A DNA stretch of 24,121 nucleotides from JOPF133 sp052144935 (GCA_052144935.1 JBKQPR010000087.1:1-24121), one strand, 5' to 3'; positions 1 to 7,688 are shown, counted from the stretch's first letter. Numbers and translations are program-made. The notes: generated by a model not told the origin, from the sequence alone.

Positions 1-201
1 AGCCCCGCGGGCACCCCTGCGGGCACCGCCCCCGTGGACACATCTGCGGCCAGCCCCGCGGGCACCCCTGCGGGCACCGCCCGCGTGGGCACATCTGCGG
101 CCAGCCCCGCGGGCACCCCCGCGGGCACCGCCCCCGTGGATACATCTGCGGCCAGCCCCGCGGGCACGCCTGCGGGCACCCCCGCGGGCACCCCCGCGAA
201 C
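1..201 (+). repeat. 51-bp in-frame tandem repeat
   Basis: Three near-identical 51-bp copies lie at 1-51, 52-102 and 103-153, followed by a degenerate fourth from 154 that breaks into shorter Pro-Ala-Gly-Thr units. Each copy encodes a 17-residue block (SPAGTPAGTAPVDTSAA). Copies differ by only a few substitutions and the period is a multiple of three. The array may continue upstream of the window. Confidence 0.9.
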
Positions 202-1065
202 ACGCCCGCGGCCTCCCCGGCGGCCGCCACCCCGGCGGGTGCCCCCGCGGACACACCCGTGGCCACCGCGAATGGCGCCCCCACGATCAACGAGATTATG
301 TCCCGGGTGGCGCGCAACCAGGCCAAGACGCTGGACGCGCGCACCAGCTACGTCTATAACCAGACGCAGCTCCTGCGAATGGTGCGTGGCAACCACGATG
401 TGGCGCGCGAAGAGCGGCGCGAGTATGTGGTCACGCCCAAGGACCGCGGCTTCGAAAAGAAGTTGGCCCACTTCGAGGGAAAATACAAAAGCCACGGGCA
501 GTACGTGGCTTTCGATAAGCCCGGGTATCACTACAAAGGTCTCGATCTGGATGGGGACCTGCTGGAGAGCTTTTCCGAGGACATGACCAACGATAAGGAC
601 TCGCGGGACGGCATCGGCCACGACCTGTTCCCGCTCACCTACCATCAACAGTTGAAGTACGACTTCAAGCTGGAGGGGGCCGAAACCTGGCAAGGCCGCC
701 AGGTCTATCGCGTGAGTTTCCAGCCGAAGCCCAAGCTGACGAAGTTGGACGACGACGGCACGATCTGGAAAGGCGAGGCGCTGATCGACGCGGCCGAGTA
801 TCAGCCCGTCCAGGTGAACACTCGGATGGCGTGGAAAATGCCGCTGGCGGTGAAGACTCTGCTCGGCACCAACATCAGCGGCCTGGGATTTTCGGTAGCC
901 TACGAGCGCATCGCCGAGGGCGTCTGGTTCCCGGTGAGCTATGGCGGCGAATTCAAATTCCGCGGGCTATTCTTTTATGAGCGGACGGTCACGATCTCGG
1001 TGCGGAATCGCGATTTCAAGAAGACCGACGTGACCAGCAACGTGGCGTACGCCAACGGACAGTGA
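1..1065 (+). CDS. Outer-membrane lipoprotein-sorting-like protein with N-terminal repeat tract (5' partial)
   Basis: The reading frame is open from base 1, so the true start lies upstream; the GTG at 34 falls inside a repeat and is unlikely to be the start. The first ~65 visible residues are low-complexity Ser/Pro/Ala/Gly/Thr repeats built on a 17-residue (51-bp) unit. The globular part begins near base 280 (PTINEIMSRVARNQ) and runs about 255 residues: an amphipathic helix, then alternating charged beta strands with Tyr/Phe-rich ends (VYNQTQLLRM, WQGRQVYRVSFQPK, GVWFPVSYGGEF). This resembles the LolA/LolB-like half-barrel of outer membrane lipoprotein-sorting proteins, which would act in the periplasm. 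Its stop overlaps the sigma-factor start by 4 bp, so the two are probably co-transcribed. The fold is inferred from pattern only; the substrate is unknown. The repeat tract may be a flexible linker after a signal peptide that is outside the window. Confidence 0.65.
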   Translation, partial: SPAGTPAGTAPVDTSAASPAGTPAGTARVGTSAASPAGTPAGTAPVDTSAASPAGTPAGTPAGTPANTPAASPAAATPAGAPADTPVATANGAPTINEIMSRVARNQAKTLDARTSYVYNQTQLLRMVRGNHDVAREERREYVVTPKDRGFEKKLAHFEGKYKSHGQYVAFDKPGYHYKGLDLDGDLLESFSEDMTNDKDSRDGIGHDLFPLTYHQQLKYDFKLEGAETWQGRQVYRVSFQPKPKLTKLDDDGTIWKGEALIDAAEYQPVQVNTRMAWKMPLAVKTLLGTNISGLGFSVAYERIAEGVWFPVSYGGEFKFRGLFFYERTVTISVRNRDFKKTDVTSNVAYANGQ

Positions 1066-1619
1066 CGGTATTGGAGCAGATGGGCCCAGAGGGCGACCCC
1101 AAGGGCGCCCCAACCACACTGGATTTCGCCGGGCTGGTGGAAGAGCACCAGTCGATGGTGTTCAGTGTGGCGTACCACTTCCTGCACGACCGCCCGGCGG
1201 CCGAGGAGGTGGCGCAGGAAGTTTTTTTGTCGCTGCACCGGCACTTGCGGGACTTGCAATCGGCGGCTCATGCGGGCTTCTGGCTGCGCAAGGTGGCGGT
1301 GCAGCGGGCCATCGACGAGGCTCGCAAGCGCAAACGCCGCCCGGTGGTGGCGCTGGAAGCAGTGGCCGAACCGGCGGCCCGTATGCGTCCGGGCGATCCG
1401 ATGCTGGGAGCCGCGCTGCGGCGCTTGATCGCCAGCCTGCCGGAGACGCCGCGGATGGTCATGATTTTGCGGTACCAAGAGGATCTGGATCCGAGCGAAA
1501 TCGCCGCCATTTTGCAGATGCCGGTGGGCACGGTGAAGAGCCATTTACAGCGATCGCTGGCGCTGCTGCGCGAGAAGCTCGAGCGGCGCGGCGTGGGAGA
1601 ATTCGGATGGACTGGTTAG
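1062..1619 (+). CDS. ECF-type sigma-70 family RNA polymerase sigma factor
   Basis: A 185-residue protein with the two-domain ECF layout. Sigma region 2 spans roughly residues 22-95 (FAGLVEEHQSMVFSVAYHFL, then the AEEVAQEVFL helix and the WLRKVAVQRAIDEAR helix). Region 4 spans roughly 110-175 and carries a clear helix-turn-helix (LDPSEIAAILQMPVGTVKSHLQ). It would bind core RNA polymerase and recognise promoters of an envelope or stress regulon. The GTG start overlaps the upstream stop by 4 bp (GTGA), and its 3' end overlaps the next gene by 13 bp, which implies translational coupling with its probable membrane regulator. No autoregulated promoter is visible because the cassette promoter must lie upstream of the window. 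Confidence 0.93.
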   Translation: MTVLEQMGPEGDPKGAPTTLDFAGLVEEHQSMVFSVAYHFLHDRPAAEEVAQEVFLSLHRHLRDLQSAAHAGFWLRKVAVQRAIDEARKRKRRPVVALEAVAEPAARMRPGDPMLGAALRRLIASLPETPRMVMILRYQEDLDPSEIAAILQMPVGTVKSHLQRSLALLREKLERRGVGEFGWTG

Positions 1620-2056
1620 AAGACGAACTGAAGCAGGCGCTCGAGCGCAAAATGCCATCGGCGGATTTTGCGGCGCGGGTGACGGCTGCGGCCGCGGCGG
1701 AAAGGCGCTCGGGGCCCGCCGCGCGGCATTGGATGGCTCCGCGCCGGTGGATGGCGGCAGCCGCGGCGATACTGCTGATGGCGGGCGGAGCCACGGAATA
1801 TCGCGAATATCGCGGGCGGGTGGCCAAGGAGCGCGTCCTGCTGGCGCTGCGGATCACCGCCGGCAAGCTGAATTACATTCAGAACCGGGCCCAGAGGGCA
1901 CCCCAGAGGGCACCCCAGAGGGCGCCCCAGCAAGCGCCCCAGCAAGCACCCCAGCAAGCGCCCCAGGGTGAGCCCCAGGGTGAGCCCCAGCAAGCCCCCC
2001 AGGGTGAGCCCCAGGGTGATCCCCAGCAAGCCCCCCAGACGGAGGTGCGGCGGTGA
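1607..2056 (+). CDS. Putative membrane anti-sigma factor with Pro/Gln repeat tail
   Basis: A 149-residue protein whose ATG lies inside the end of the sigma gene, preceded by GGGAGAATTC. Residues 1-45 form a short charged cytoplasmic segment (MDWLEDELKQALERKMPSADFAARV), followed by one membrane helix near 48-62 (WMAAAAAILLMAGGA). A short helical stretch follows, and from about residue 94 there are about a dozen four-residue APQR/APQQ/EPQG units. No HxxxCxxC zinc anti-sigma motif is present, so the anti-sigma call rests on gene position, 13-bp overlap and topology. In this gene order a small single-pass protein usually restrains the sigma factor. The repeat tail should be extracytoplasmic. It overlaps the downstream DUF4252 gene by 4 bp. 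Confidence 0.6.
   Translation: MDWLEDELKQALERKMPSADFAARVTAAAAAERRSGPAARHWMAPRRWMAAAAAILLMAGGATEYREYRGRVAKERVLLALRITAGKLNYIQNRAQRAPQRAPQRAPQQAPQQAPQQAPQGEPQGEPQQAPQGEPQGDPQQAPQTEVRR
1889..2043 (+). repeat. 12-bp in-frame tandem repeat (APQ-X units)
   Basis: About twelve head-to-tail copies of a 12-bp unit of the form CCCCAGNNNGNN. The first three are the AGG variant, the next three the CAA variant, and the rest alternate GGT and CAA variants, giving APQR, APQQ, EPQG and DPQQ. The array has few stops on either strand, so long spurious open frames run through it. Variants cluster in blocks, which suggests stepwise slippage or unequal crossover. Confidence 0.93.
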
Positions 2057-2583
2057 AACGCAAGGTTTTTCTGGCTCTCTGCGCGCTGGCCCTGCCGCTT
2101 CTGGCCCAGCAATTCGAGTTTCACCTGGACCATCTGGCGGCCAAAGCGTCGGATACGGTGGACCTCTCGCTGAACGGGTCCACCTTGCAGTTTGCCGCCA
2201 AATTTCTGGACAGCCACGATCCCGACGAATCCAGGGTCAAAAAGCTGATCGCCTCCATCGAAGGCATCTACATCAAGAATTTCGAGTTCAAGAGCGAGGG
2301 CGCGTATACGCCGGCCGATCTGGACAGTGTGCGCAACCAGCTCAAGGCGCCGGAGTGGTCGCGGATCGTGGGAGTGAAGAGCGCCGAGGACGGCGAGACG
2401 GCCGAGGTGTACGTGCGCACGGAAAACAAGAAGATCACCGGCGTGGCCATCCTGGCCGCGGAACCCAAGGAACTGACCGTGGTCAACATCGTGGGGCCGG
2501 TGGACCTGGATTCTCTGGCGGAGCTGAGCGGGCATTTCGGGCTTCCCAAGCTGAAGGAGGAGAAGCCGACGCGGCATATGTAG
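2053..2583 (+). CDS. Secreted DUF4252 family protein
   Basis: A 176-residue protein with a clean signal peptide (MKRKVFLALCALALPLLAQQ, cleavage near residue 18). The mature part resembles DUF4252 proteins: an N-terminal LDHLAAKASDTVDLSL segment, a central SRVKKLIASIEGIYIKNFEFKSEG segment, then AEVYVRTENKKITGVAILAAEPKELTVVNIVGPVDLDSLAELSG. The start is GTG, chosen because GGAGG lies 7 nt upstream and it overlaps the anti-sigma stop by 4 bp. DUF4252 proteins often sit beside sigma/anti-sigma pairs in Bacteroidota and Acidobacteriota, but their molecular role is unknown. It probably acts in the periplasm as an output or sensor partner of this cassette. Confidence 0.85.
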   Translation: MKRKVFLALCALALPLLAQQFEFHLDHLAAKASDTVDLSLNGSTLQFAAKFLDSHDPDESRVKKLIASIEGIYIKNFEFKSEGAYTPADLDSVRNQLKAPEWSRIVGVKSAEDGETAEVYVRTENKKITGVAILAAEPKELTVVNIVGPVDLDSLAELSGHFGLPKLKEEKPTRHM

Positions 2584-2637
2584 GCGTCGCCAAACCGACG
2601 CGAGAAATGCCGTATTCGGGATGTCCGATCGGGAAAT

Positions 2638-2707
2638 TTGGGGGAATCCCCCAACGTTTTTGCTGAACCTAAAGGAGTTACACGTCGATTTGGGGGATTC
2701 CCCCAAA
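2638..2707. repeat. Pair of palindromic hairpins inverted to each other; possible terminator or REP-like element
   Basis: Bases 2638-2654 read TTGGGGGAATCCCCCAA and 2689-2707 read TTTGGGGGATTCCCCCAAA. Each is a near-perfect self-palindrome with a very short loop, and the second is the reverse complement of the first, so the pair could also form one larger hairpin with about 34 nt between the arms. The second is followed by a short A-run (2705-2709) rather than a T-run on the plus strand. The element lies 55 bp after the DUF4252 stop and 68 bp before the SDR start, so it may end the sigma cassette transcript. Confidence 0.7.
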
Positions 2708-2774
2708 AATCGCTCCCCGCCGGCGAACCCGGCGCACGCGAACCGGGCGCCCGCGGCCGCGCATCCTAGACAGC

Positions 2775-3551
2775 ATGGACCTGCAACTGGAAGGCAAGAC
2801 CGCCCTGGTGACGGGATCGACCGCCGGCATAGGGTTGGCCATCGCCAGCGCGCTGGCTCGTGAAGGCGCCGGCGTGATTGTGAACGGCCGCACCGGGGAG
2901 CGAGTGGATCGCGCCATCGAGAGCAGTGGCGCGGCCGATGGCATCGCAGCCGATCTCGGCACGGAGGAGGGCGCCCGCGCCGTCATCGCGCGGTTCCCTG
3001 CGGTGGATATCCTGGTCAACAATCTGGGCATCTTCGAGGCCAAGCCCTTCGAAGAGATCTCCGACGCCGACTGGCGCCGCTTCTTCGAAGTGAACGTGCT
3101 GAGCGGGGTGCGGCTCAGCCGCCATTACCTGCCCATGATGAAGCGGCGGAAATGGGGCCGGATCGTGTTCATTTCGAGCGAATCCGCGCTGCAGATTCCG
3201 GCCGAGATGATCCACTACGGGATGACCAAAACGGCCCAACTGGCGGTCTCGCGAGGGCTGGCGGAGATCGCCGCGGGCACGGGGGTCACGGTGAACGCAG
3301 TGCTTCCGGGGCCGACGGCTTCGGAGGGCGTGACCGGATTCGTGGATGCCATGGCGAAGGAGCGGGGAGTTGACCGCGCGGTTCTGGAACGCGAGTTCTT
3401 CGAGCACGTGCGGCCGAGCTCGCTGATCGGGCGGTTCGCCACCACCGGCGAAGTGGCGGCGCTAGTGGCTTTCGTGTGCAGTCCGCTGGCCTCGGCGGTT
3501 ACCGGCGCGGCGTTGCGGGTGGACGGGGGCGTGGTCCGGTCGATTGCGTGA
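2775..3551 (+). CDS. Short-chain dehydrogenase/reductase (SDR) family oxidoreductase
   Basis: A 258-residue classical SDR of normal length. It has the NAD(P)-binding TGSTAGIG motif at residues 13-20, NNLG (variant of NNAG) at 82-85, the structural Asn107 in FEVNVLSG, catalytic Ser135 (FISSES), and Tyr148-x3-Lys152 (YGMTK). The C-terminal VTGAALRVDGGV segment is the usual family signature. It should catalyse a cytoplasmic NAD(P)-dependent oxidation or reduction; the substrate cannot be read from sequence. An Arg after the second strand (NGRTGER) favours NADPH. A TAGACA hexamer at 2767-2772 sits only 2 nt before the ATG and no Shine-Dalgarno is visible. It appears to be monocistronic, with decayed DNA downstream. 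Confidence 0.93.
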   Translation: MDLQLEGKTALVTGSTAGIGLAIASALAREGAGVIVNGRTGERVDRAIESSGAADGIAADLGTEEGARAVIARFPAVDILVNNLGIFEAKPFEEISDADWRRFFEVNVLSGVRLSRHYLPMMKRRKWGRIVFISSESALQIPAEMIHYGMTKTAQLAVSRGLAEIAAGTGVTVNAVLPGPTASEGVTGFVDAMAKERGVDRAVLEREFFEHVRPSSLIGRFATTGEVAALVAFVCSPLASAVTGAALRVDGGVVRSIA

Positions 3552-3755
3552 AAAGAAGTCAGACATCAGCTCCGCCCGCGGCGAAGCCGGATTGAACAGC
3601 CTGTTACTGGGCCTGGTCATGAGCGGCGGTATGCGGCAGGAGAACACGGCTGCAGCTAAGGCCCTTTCTTCATTGGTGCGTATGGCCCTTTGGTCAGCAT
3701 GGCTCCAGGAAGGCGATTGAACAATTGGCGGGGCTTTTCGAGCACCCCCTAGCCG
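3552..3755. other. Intergenic stretch without a recognisable gene
   Basis: A continuous frame runs from about 3553 to the TGA at 3718-3720 (SGLNSLLLGLVMSGGMRQENTAAAK and on), but it has no ribosome-binding site, a marginal internal ATG at 3619 and no family I recognise. It directly precedes the metallohydrolase remnant and may be part of the same decayed segment. No promoter or RNA signature was found. Confidence 0.4.
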
Positions 3756-4249
3756 CATTTCCTCAGCGACCGCTTCCTGGGCGGCTCGTTTCAGTCGCTG
3801 CCGGTGGACCAGTCGCAGAAGCGCCTGTGCGAAGTGCGGCGCCTGGACCTGATGGACGAGATGAATGGCTGGGGCACCCACCCGAAGTACATGATCGCGG
3901 AAGGCGACACTTAGATGAATACCCGAACGACGAGACTTCCCGCAGTTGATCGTCAACTACGTGAAGCTGGGGCGGGTGCCGGCTTACGGCGAGGACTGGT
4001 CGCCAATCGTGCGCGCCATGCGGGCCGGCGATTACTTCGTTTCGAGCGGCGACGTCCTTCTGCGGCAGTGGGGGATTGAAGGCGCCGGCGCCCAGTGGCC
4101 GGCAAGTGATGCCCACCACGGGATTGCCGCCGCTGAGCCACAACACCTTCCGGATTCCCTTCGATGCGGCCGGCAAGCAGTGGGTGCGCTTCCCGTTCTG
4201 GGATTCGGCGGGCAATGGCGCGTTCACGCAGCCGGTGCGGCTGAAGTAA
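3756..4249 (+). pseudogene. C-terminal remnant of a CehA/McbA-like (PHP-type) metallohydrolase
   Basis: Protein-like sequence continues through three frames. Frame A, 3756-3911, gives HFLSDRFLGGSF, CEVRRLDLMDEMNGWGTHP and YMIAEGDT. Frame B, 3914-3934, gives DEYPNDE. Frame C, 3937 to about 4090, gives FPQLIVNYVKLGRVPAYG then MRAGDYFVSSGDVLL. Then frame B returns from about 4109 to the TAA at 4247-4249, with MPTTGLPPLSHNTFRIPFD and WVRFPFWDSAGNGAFTQPVRL. The order and wording (RAGDYFVSSGDVLL, WVRFxxWDSAGNGAFxQPVxL) match the C-terminal part of CehA/McbA-type metallohydrolases as I recall them. The metal-binding N-terminal domain and part of the sequence between frame C and the last block are missing, so the gene is dead. 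The family name is from memory and not verified by search. Confidence 0.6.
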
Positions 4250-4309
4250 GTGGAGTCGGGGCGCGGCGCCCGCAGCTTCGGGAGGCCACCTGAGCCACCT
4301 GACAATTCC

Positions 4310-4340
4310 ATGACAACTTCTTCCGTAGAAGGCATACAAT
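4310..4340 (+). promoter_or_regulatory. Putative sigma-70 promoter of the kinase-regulator pair
   Basis: ATGACA at 4310-4315 (5 of 6 to TTGACA) and TACAAT at 4335-4340 (5 of 6 to TATAAT) are separated by 19 bp, slightly long. The predicted start of transcription near 4347 would give an ~11-nt leader before the ATG at 4358. The surrounding AT-rich patch contrasts with the GC-rich flanks. Confidence 0.45.
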
Positions 4341-4357
4341 GCCGGTAGTTGGGCGCG

Positions 4358-6284
4358 ATGCGTGTCACCCGCCACAAGCGGCAGATCCTCCTGTTCCTCT
4401 TCGCCATACTTGTGCCTGCGGGCGTCCTGATCGGACTCGCGGGCCGGATCGTGTACCAGGATCGGGAACTGGCCGGCAAACGGGCCGTTGACCAGAGGCG
4501 CGCGGCTGTTGACCAGTTGCGCCGGGAACTCTCTTCGCGCCTCGAAGCGATCGAGCTGCAGGAAATCAACCGGTTGATCCGCTCGCCGAATCCCAATTGG
4601 GCGGGCGGGTCCGGGGACCCGGCGGTCATCTTTACCGCGCGGGTGGAAAATGACCAGCTTGTCTTGCCGTGGGAGTCGGCAAGCCAGCCGGACACGGCGA
4701 CTTCCACGGAGTTCGCGGAGCATCGGCAGGCAGGAGAGGCCGCGGAGTTTATCAAAAAGGATTACGCCACCGCGGCGGCAGCCTATCGGCTGGCGCTGGC
4801 CTCCGCACAGCGCCCCCGGGAAAGCGCCGAGGCTCGCCTGCTGCTGGCGCGAACCCTTATCCAAGGCAGGAGACACGGAGGAAGCATCCCGCCAGTATCG
4901 TGTTCTGCTCGACGATTCGCCGGAGGCCAGGGACGAACAAGGAGTCGGCTACCGCTTCTACGCCGCGGAGCGCCTGCTGAACTTCCGGCGGGAACCGAAT
5001 GCAGTCCTGAGCTTTCTCGGCAAGGAAGTGAACGGCGATGGCCCGCTCGCGCCGCCCGAACTGTATATGGTCCGCACACTGCTCGATTCGTTTCCCGATG
5101 CGCAGACCGGACCACTGCGCCAGAGAATATCGGGCCGCATCGCTGAAACGGAGCAAGCCGCGGCGCTCGCCAGGGATTTTCCGAGGGTGCGGGCGCAGGT
5201 GGAATCGGGCGCCGCGTCCAGCCCGGTTTGGGTTCCGTATGGCCCTCCATCATCCAGCGAAGCGCCGTGGCCGGTGACAGCGCCGTGGCTAGTAACGGTG
5301 ACGCCGCCGACGCCGCCTTTGCCGGGATTGGCGATGGCCGTATCGTCCGCCAAAGTTGTGCCGCCGGGGGTGAAGCTGCTGACCCGTTCGGGCGAGGGTG
5401 AGGCGCTCGGCGAAGCCTTCCCAGGCCTCCACGCCGAATGGACCGATAACCGTTTTTGGGAGACCGGCAGCCGGGGCTTGCCGGTGGGCGTCTGGATCGC
5501 GGCGCTGGCGCTGGTGCTGGGGGTCGCGGTGTTCGGCGGCTATCTGCTGCTGCGCGACGTGAACCGCGACGTTCGCATGGCCGAGGTGCGCTCGCAGTTC
5601 GTGGCCAGCGTGTCGCACGAGCTGAAGACCCCTCTAACCGCCATCCGCATGTTCGCCGAGACGCTGGCGATGGGCCGTTCCCGCGACGAGCATACCAAAG
5701 CGGAATACCTGGAGACCATCGTCGGAGAGAGCGAGCGGCTGGCCAGGCTGGTCGATAACGTACTCGACTTCTCGAAGATCGAACAAGGCAAGAAGATCTA
5801 CCGCCTGCGGCCCGTGCGGCTGGAGGACGTGGCCGATTCGGCGGCGCGAGCCATGCAGTTCCCGCTGGCCCAGCAGGGATTCCAGTTGCGCTTCTCCGCG
5901 GAGCGGGACCTGCCCGAGCTGCGGGCCGACCCGGATGCCATTCAGCAGGCCATTCTGAATCTTCTGACGAACGCCATGAAGTACTCCGGGGACGCCCGCG
6001 AAATCGATCTGCGCCTGTGCGCGCGCAACGGAGACGCGGTGATCGAGGTGGCGGACCACGGGTTGGGGATGGCGCCCGACGAGCAGAAGCACATCTTCGA
6101 GAAATTCTACCGGGCCCCTTCGCATGAGAGCCGGTTGATTGCGGGAACGGGGCTGGGGCTGACGCTGGTGGACCATATTGCCAAGGCTCACGGCGGGCGC
6201 GTGGAAGTGGAAAGCGCGATTGGCGCGGGCAGCACCTTTTCCATCCTGATTCCGATTCCCAAAGAGGACGGTGTCCGGGCATGA
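4358..6284 (+). pseudogene. Membrane sensor histidine kinase, interrupted by an apparent +1 frameshift near 4859
   Basis: The N-terminal part reads in one frame from ATG 4358 (MRVTRHKRQILLFLFAILVPAG, membrane helix ~9-27) to about 4858; the rest continues in the next frame to 6284. Dropping one base near 4859 joins LLLARTL to SKAGDTEEASRQYRVLLDD, giving ~641 residues. The restored protein has a ~330-residue extracytoplasmic sensor region with TPR-like repeats, a second helix near 374-397, and no obvious HAMP. It then has HisKA with the H-box (SVSHELKTPL, phospho-acceptor His at bases 5616-5618) and HATPase_c with N-box NLLTNAMKYSG, DHGLGM and GTGLGLTLVDHIAK. The 3' end overlaps the response regulator by 4 bp, so they form a two-component pair. 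The break could be a real mutation or an assembly/sequencing error, since everything downstream looks conserved. Confidence 0.85.
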
Positions 6285-6973
6285 CCACGGTTCTGGCAAT
6301 CGAGGACGATCCGGCGATCCTGCGCGGCCTCTCCGATAATCTGCGCTTCGAAGGCTATGAGGTGATCACCGCCACGGACGGCGAGACCGGCTACCGGCTT
6401 CAGCGGGAACGCAAGCCCGACCTGATCCTGCTCGACCTGATGCTGCCGCGCATGAGCGGATTGGAACTCTGCCGCAAGCTGCGCGGGGAAGGGATACAGA
6501 CGCCGATCCTGATGCTGACCGCGCGAAGCGAAGAGCCGGATCGTGTGCTGGGCCTGGACCTGGGCGCGGACGATTACGTCACCAAGCCGTTTTCCGTGCG
6601 CGAGCTGATGGCTCGGGTGCGTGCGCTGCTGCGGCGCAGCCAGGCGGGCGCGGAAGGCGGCCCGGATCTGCCGGACGAGCTGCGCTTCGGCTCGACGGAG
6701 ATCGACTTTCGCAGTTACGAAGCGCGATGCAACGGAGAGCCGGTGGAGATGACGCGCAAGGAATTCGCGGTCCTGCGTTTTCTGGCCTCGCGCGCGGGCC
6801 AGGTGGTGACGCGGGACGATCTGTTGAACGAGGTGTGGGGATACGAGTCGTATCCTTCCAGCCGCACGGTGGATAACCACGTAGCCGGGCTGAGGGCCAA
6901 ACTGGAGCGGGACGCATCGCAGCCGGAGCATATCAAGACGGTGCATGGAGTGGGATATAAGTTCGTTCCGTGA
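6281..6973 (+). CDS. OmpR/PhoB-family response regulator
   Basis: A 230-residue regulator. Receiver domain residues 1-120 contain the acidic pocket (Glu8, Asp9, Asp10), phospho-acceptor Asp52 (LILLDLMLP), Thr80 and Lys102 (TKPF), so it should be phosphorylatable. A winged-helix DNA-binding domain follows at about 130-228 (EMTRKEFAVLRFLASRAGQVVTRDDLL, the recognition helix SSRTVDNHVAGLRAKLE, and HGVGYKF wing). ATG overlaps the kinase stop by 4 bp (ATGA), the normal arrangement of a cognate pair. By hand count its receiver is about 67% identical over 120 residues to the receiver-phosphatase protein at 11217. If the kinase is truly broken, this regulator may be orphaned. Confidence 0.96.
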   Translation: MTTVLAIEDDPAILRGLSDNLRFEGYEVITATDGETGYRLQRERKPDLILLDLMLPRMSGLELCRKLRGEGIQTPILMLTARSEEPDRVLGLDLGADDYVTKPFSVRELMARVRALLRRSQAGAEGGPDLPDELRFGSTEIDFRSYEARCNGEPVEMTRKEFAVLRFLASRAGQVVTRDDLLNEVWGYESYPSSRTVDNHVAGLRAKLERDASQPEHIKTVHGVGYKFVP

Positions 6974-6987
6974 GAGGGCTGGATGCT

Positions 6988-7218
6988 TTACTTCAGGGCT
7001 TCGTTGATTTCGATATCGCGCTTCAACACTTCGGTGAGAAGGTCGGAGAGATCGATTCCCTTCTCTTCGGCCTTGCGCGAGAAATATTCCCAGACGCTTT
7101 GCTCGATCGATGCCGGAAAAAAGACTTTGGATCCGCGAGGGATATGATGGAGACCCTCAACTCCATCGCTGAAGTCGATCTCGTCCGGGATGTCGTGGTC
7201 GATGGGGGGATTGCTCAT
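6988..7218 (-). CDS. brnA: BrnA-like antitoxin
   Basis: A 76-residue protein on the minus strand, just downstream of a BrnT-like toxin (9-bp gap). The N-terminal ~35 residues are acidic and probably disordered. The C-terminal half (RGSKVFFPASIEQSVWEYFSRKAEEKGIDLSDLLTEVLKRDIE) has the strand-helix-helix shape of a ribbon-helix-helix DNA-binding dimer. BrnA proteins neutralise BrnT and repress the brnTA operon; here the toxin-first gene order agrees. The name rests mainly on the partner and on length. It converges with the response regulator gene, with 14 bp between stops and no evident terminator. Confidence 0.75.
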   Translation of the reverse strand: MSNPPIDHDIPDEIDFSDGVEGLHHIPRGSKVFFPASIEQSVWEYFSRKAEEKGIDLSDLLTEVLKRDIEINEALK

Positions 7219-7227
7219 GCTGCTTAC

Positions 7228-7527
7228 CTAAAAAATATAGCGCCTTTTTCCTTTCTGGGTCGCCGGTCGAGCCGAGATGAGGCGGATCTTGATCAGAACC
7301 GGGTCTACCTCCTGCCAAAGATACACGATCGGGAGGATCTTGCCATTGCTCGCGCAACCGATGGAGAACCAGCGGTCCTCCGCTTCGCTGTGCGTCAGGT
7401 CCGCAACCGTGACCAGGCGCGGGTCGTTGAAAACCTTGGCCGCAAGTTCGAACGTGACTCCGTGCTTGCCCACGTTGGCGAGCGCTTTGTACTTGTCCCA
7501 CTCGAACTGGAACAGCCTGTCGGTCAA
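7228..7527 (-). CDS. brnT: BrnT-family toxin (RelE/ParE-like ribonuclease)
   Basis: The frame on the minus strand is open back to 7701, but the BrnT homology begins at FEWDKYKALANVGKHGVTFELAAKVFNDP, so I chose TTG at 7527. It is preceded by AGGAG 4 nt upstream and gives 99 residues, the usual BrnT length. The family pattern is clear: FEWDxxKA-N-KHGVxFE near the start, EDRWFSIG in the middle, and IKIRLISARPATQKGKRRYIF at the end. BrnT toxins are mRNA-cleaving RelE-like enzymes that stop translation; Arg, Lys and Tyr residues near the C-terminus are retained. It is co-transcribed with the BrnA-like gene. An alternative ATG at 7605 would add 26 residues with no BrnT similarity. Confidence 0.85.
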   Translation of the reverse strand: MTDRLFQFEWDKYKALANVGKHGVTFELAAKVFNDPRLVTVADLTHSEAEDRWFSIGCASNGKILPIVYLWQEVDPVLIKIRLISARPATQKGKRRYIF

Positions 7528-7688
7528 TCGGCTCCTGTGTCGTGCCGCAGAGCACGGATCGAGCGCTGCGCCCTCGCGGAGAACAACGCCAGTATACAAT
7601 TTCATGACAAAGATCTTGCATTTCCTTTGCGCCGGGCGTGAACCGGCGTGACGACTTTGGCGGGCACTTAGCGCACTCTGGGATTCGT

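Noticed and set aside
1..201. Possible CRISPR array (direct repeats at the window start)
   Set aside because: Copies are contiguous with no unique spacers and the period keeps the reading frame; it is a coding tandem repeat.
1879..2706. Minus-strand frame through the APQ repeat and DUF4252 gene
   Set aside because: It is open only because the 12-bp array has few stops on either strand; the product (GACWGSPWG repeats) is an artefact.
4783..6288. A 501-codon minus-strand frame opposite the histidine kinase
   Set aside because: The plus strand carries all kinase boxes; the antisense product is Pro/Arg/Ser-rich noise.
6970..7641. A 223-codon plus-strand frame after the response regulator
   Set aside because: It is antisense to the BrnT/BrnA pair, which have clear family sequence and correct gene order.
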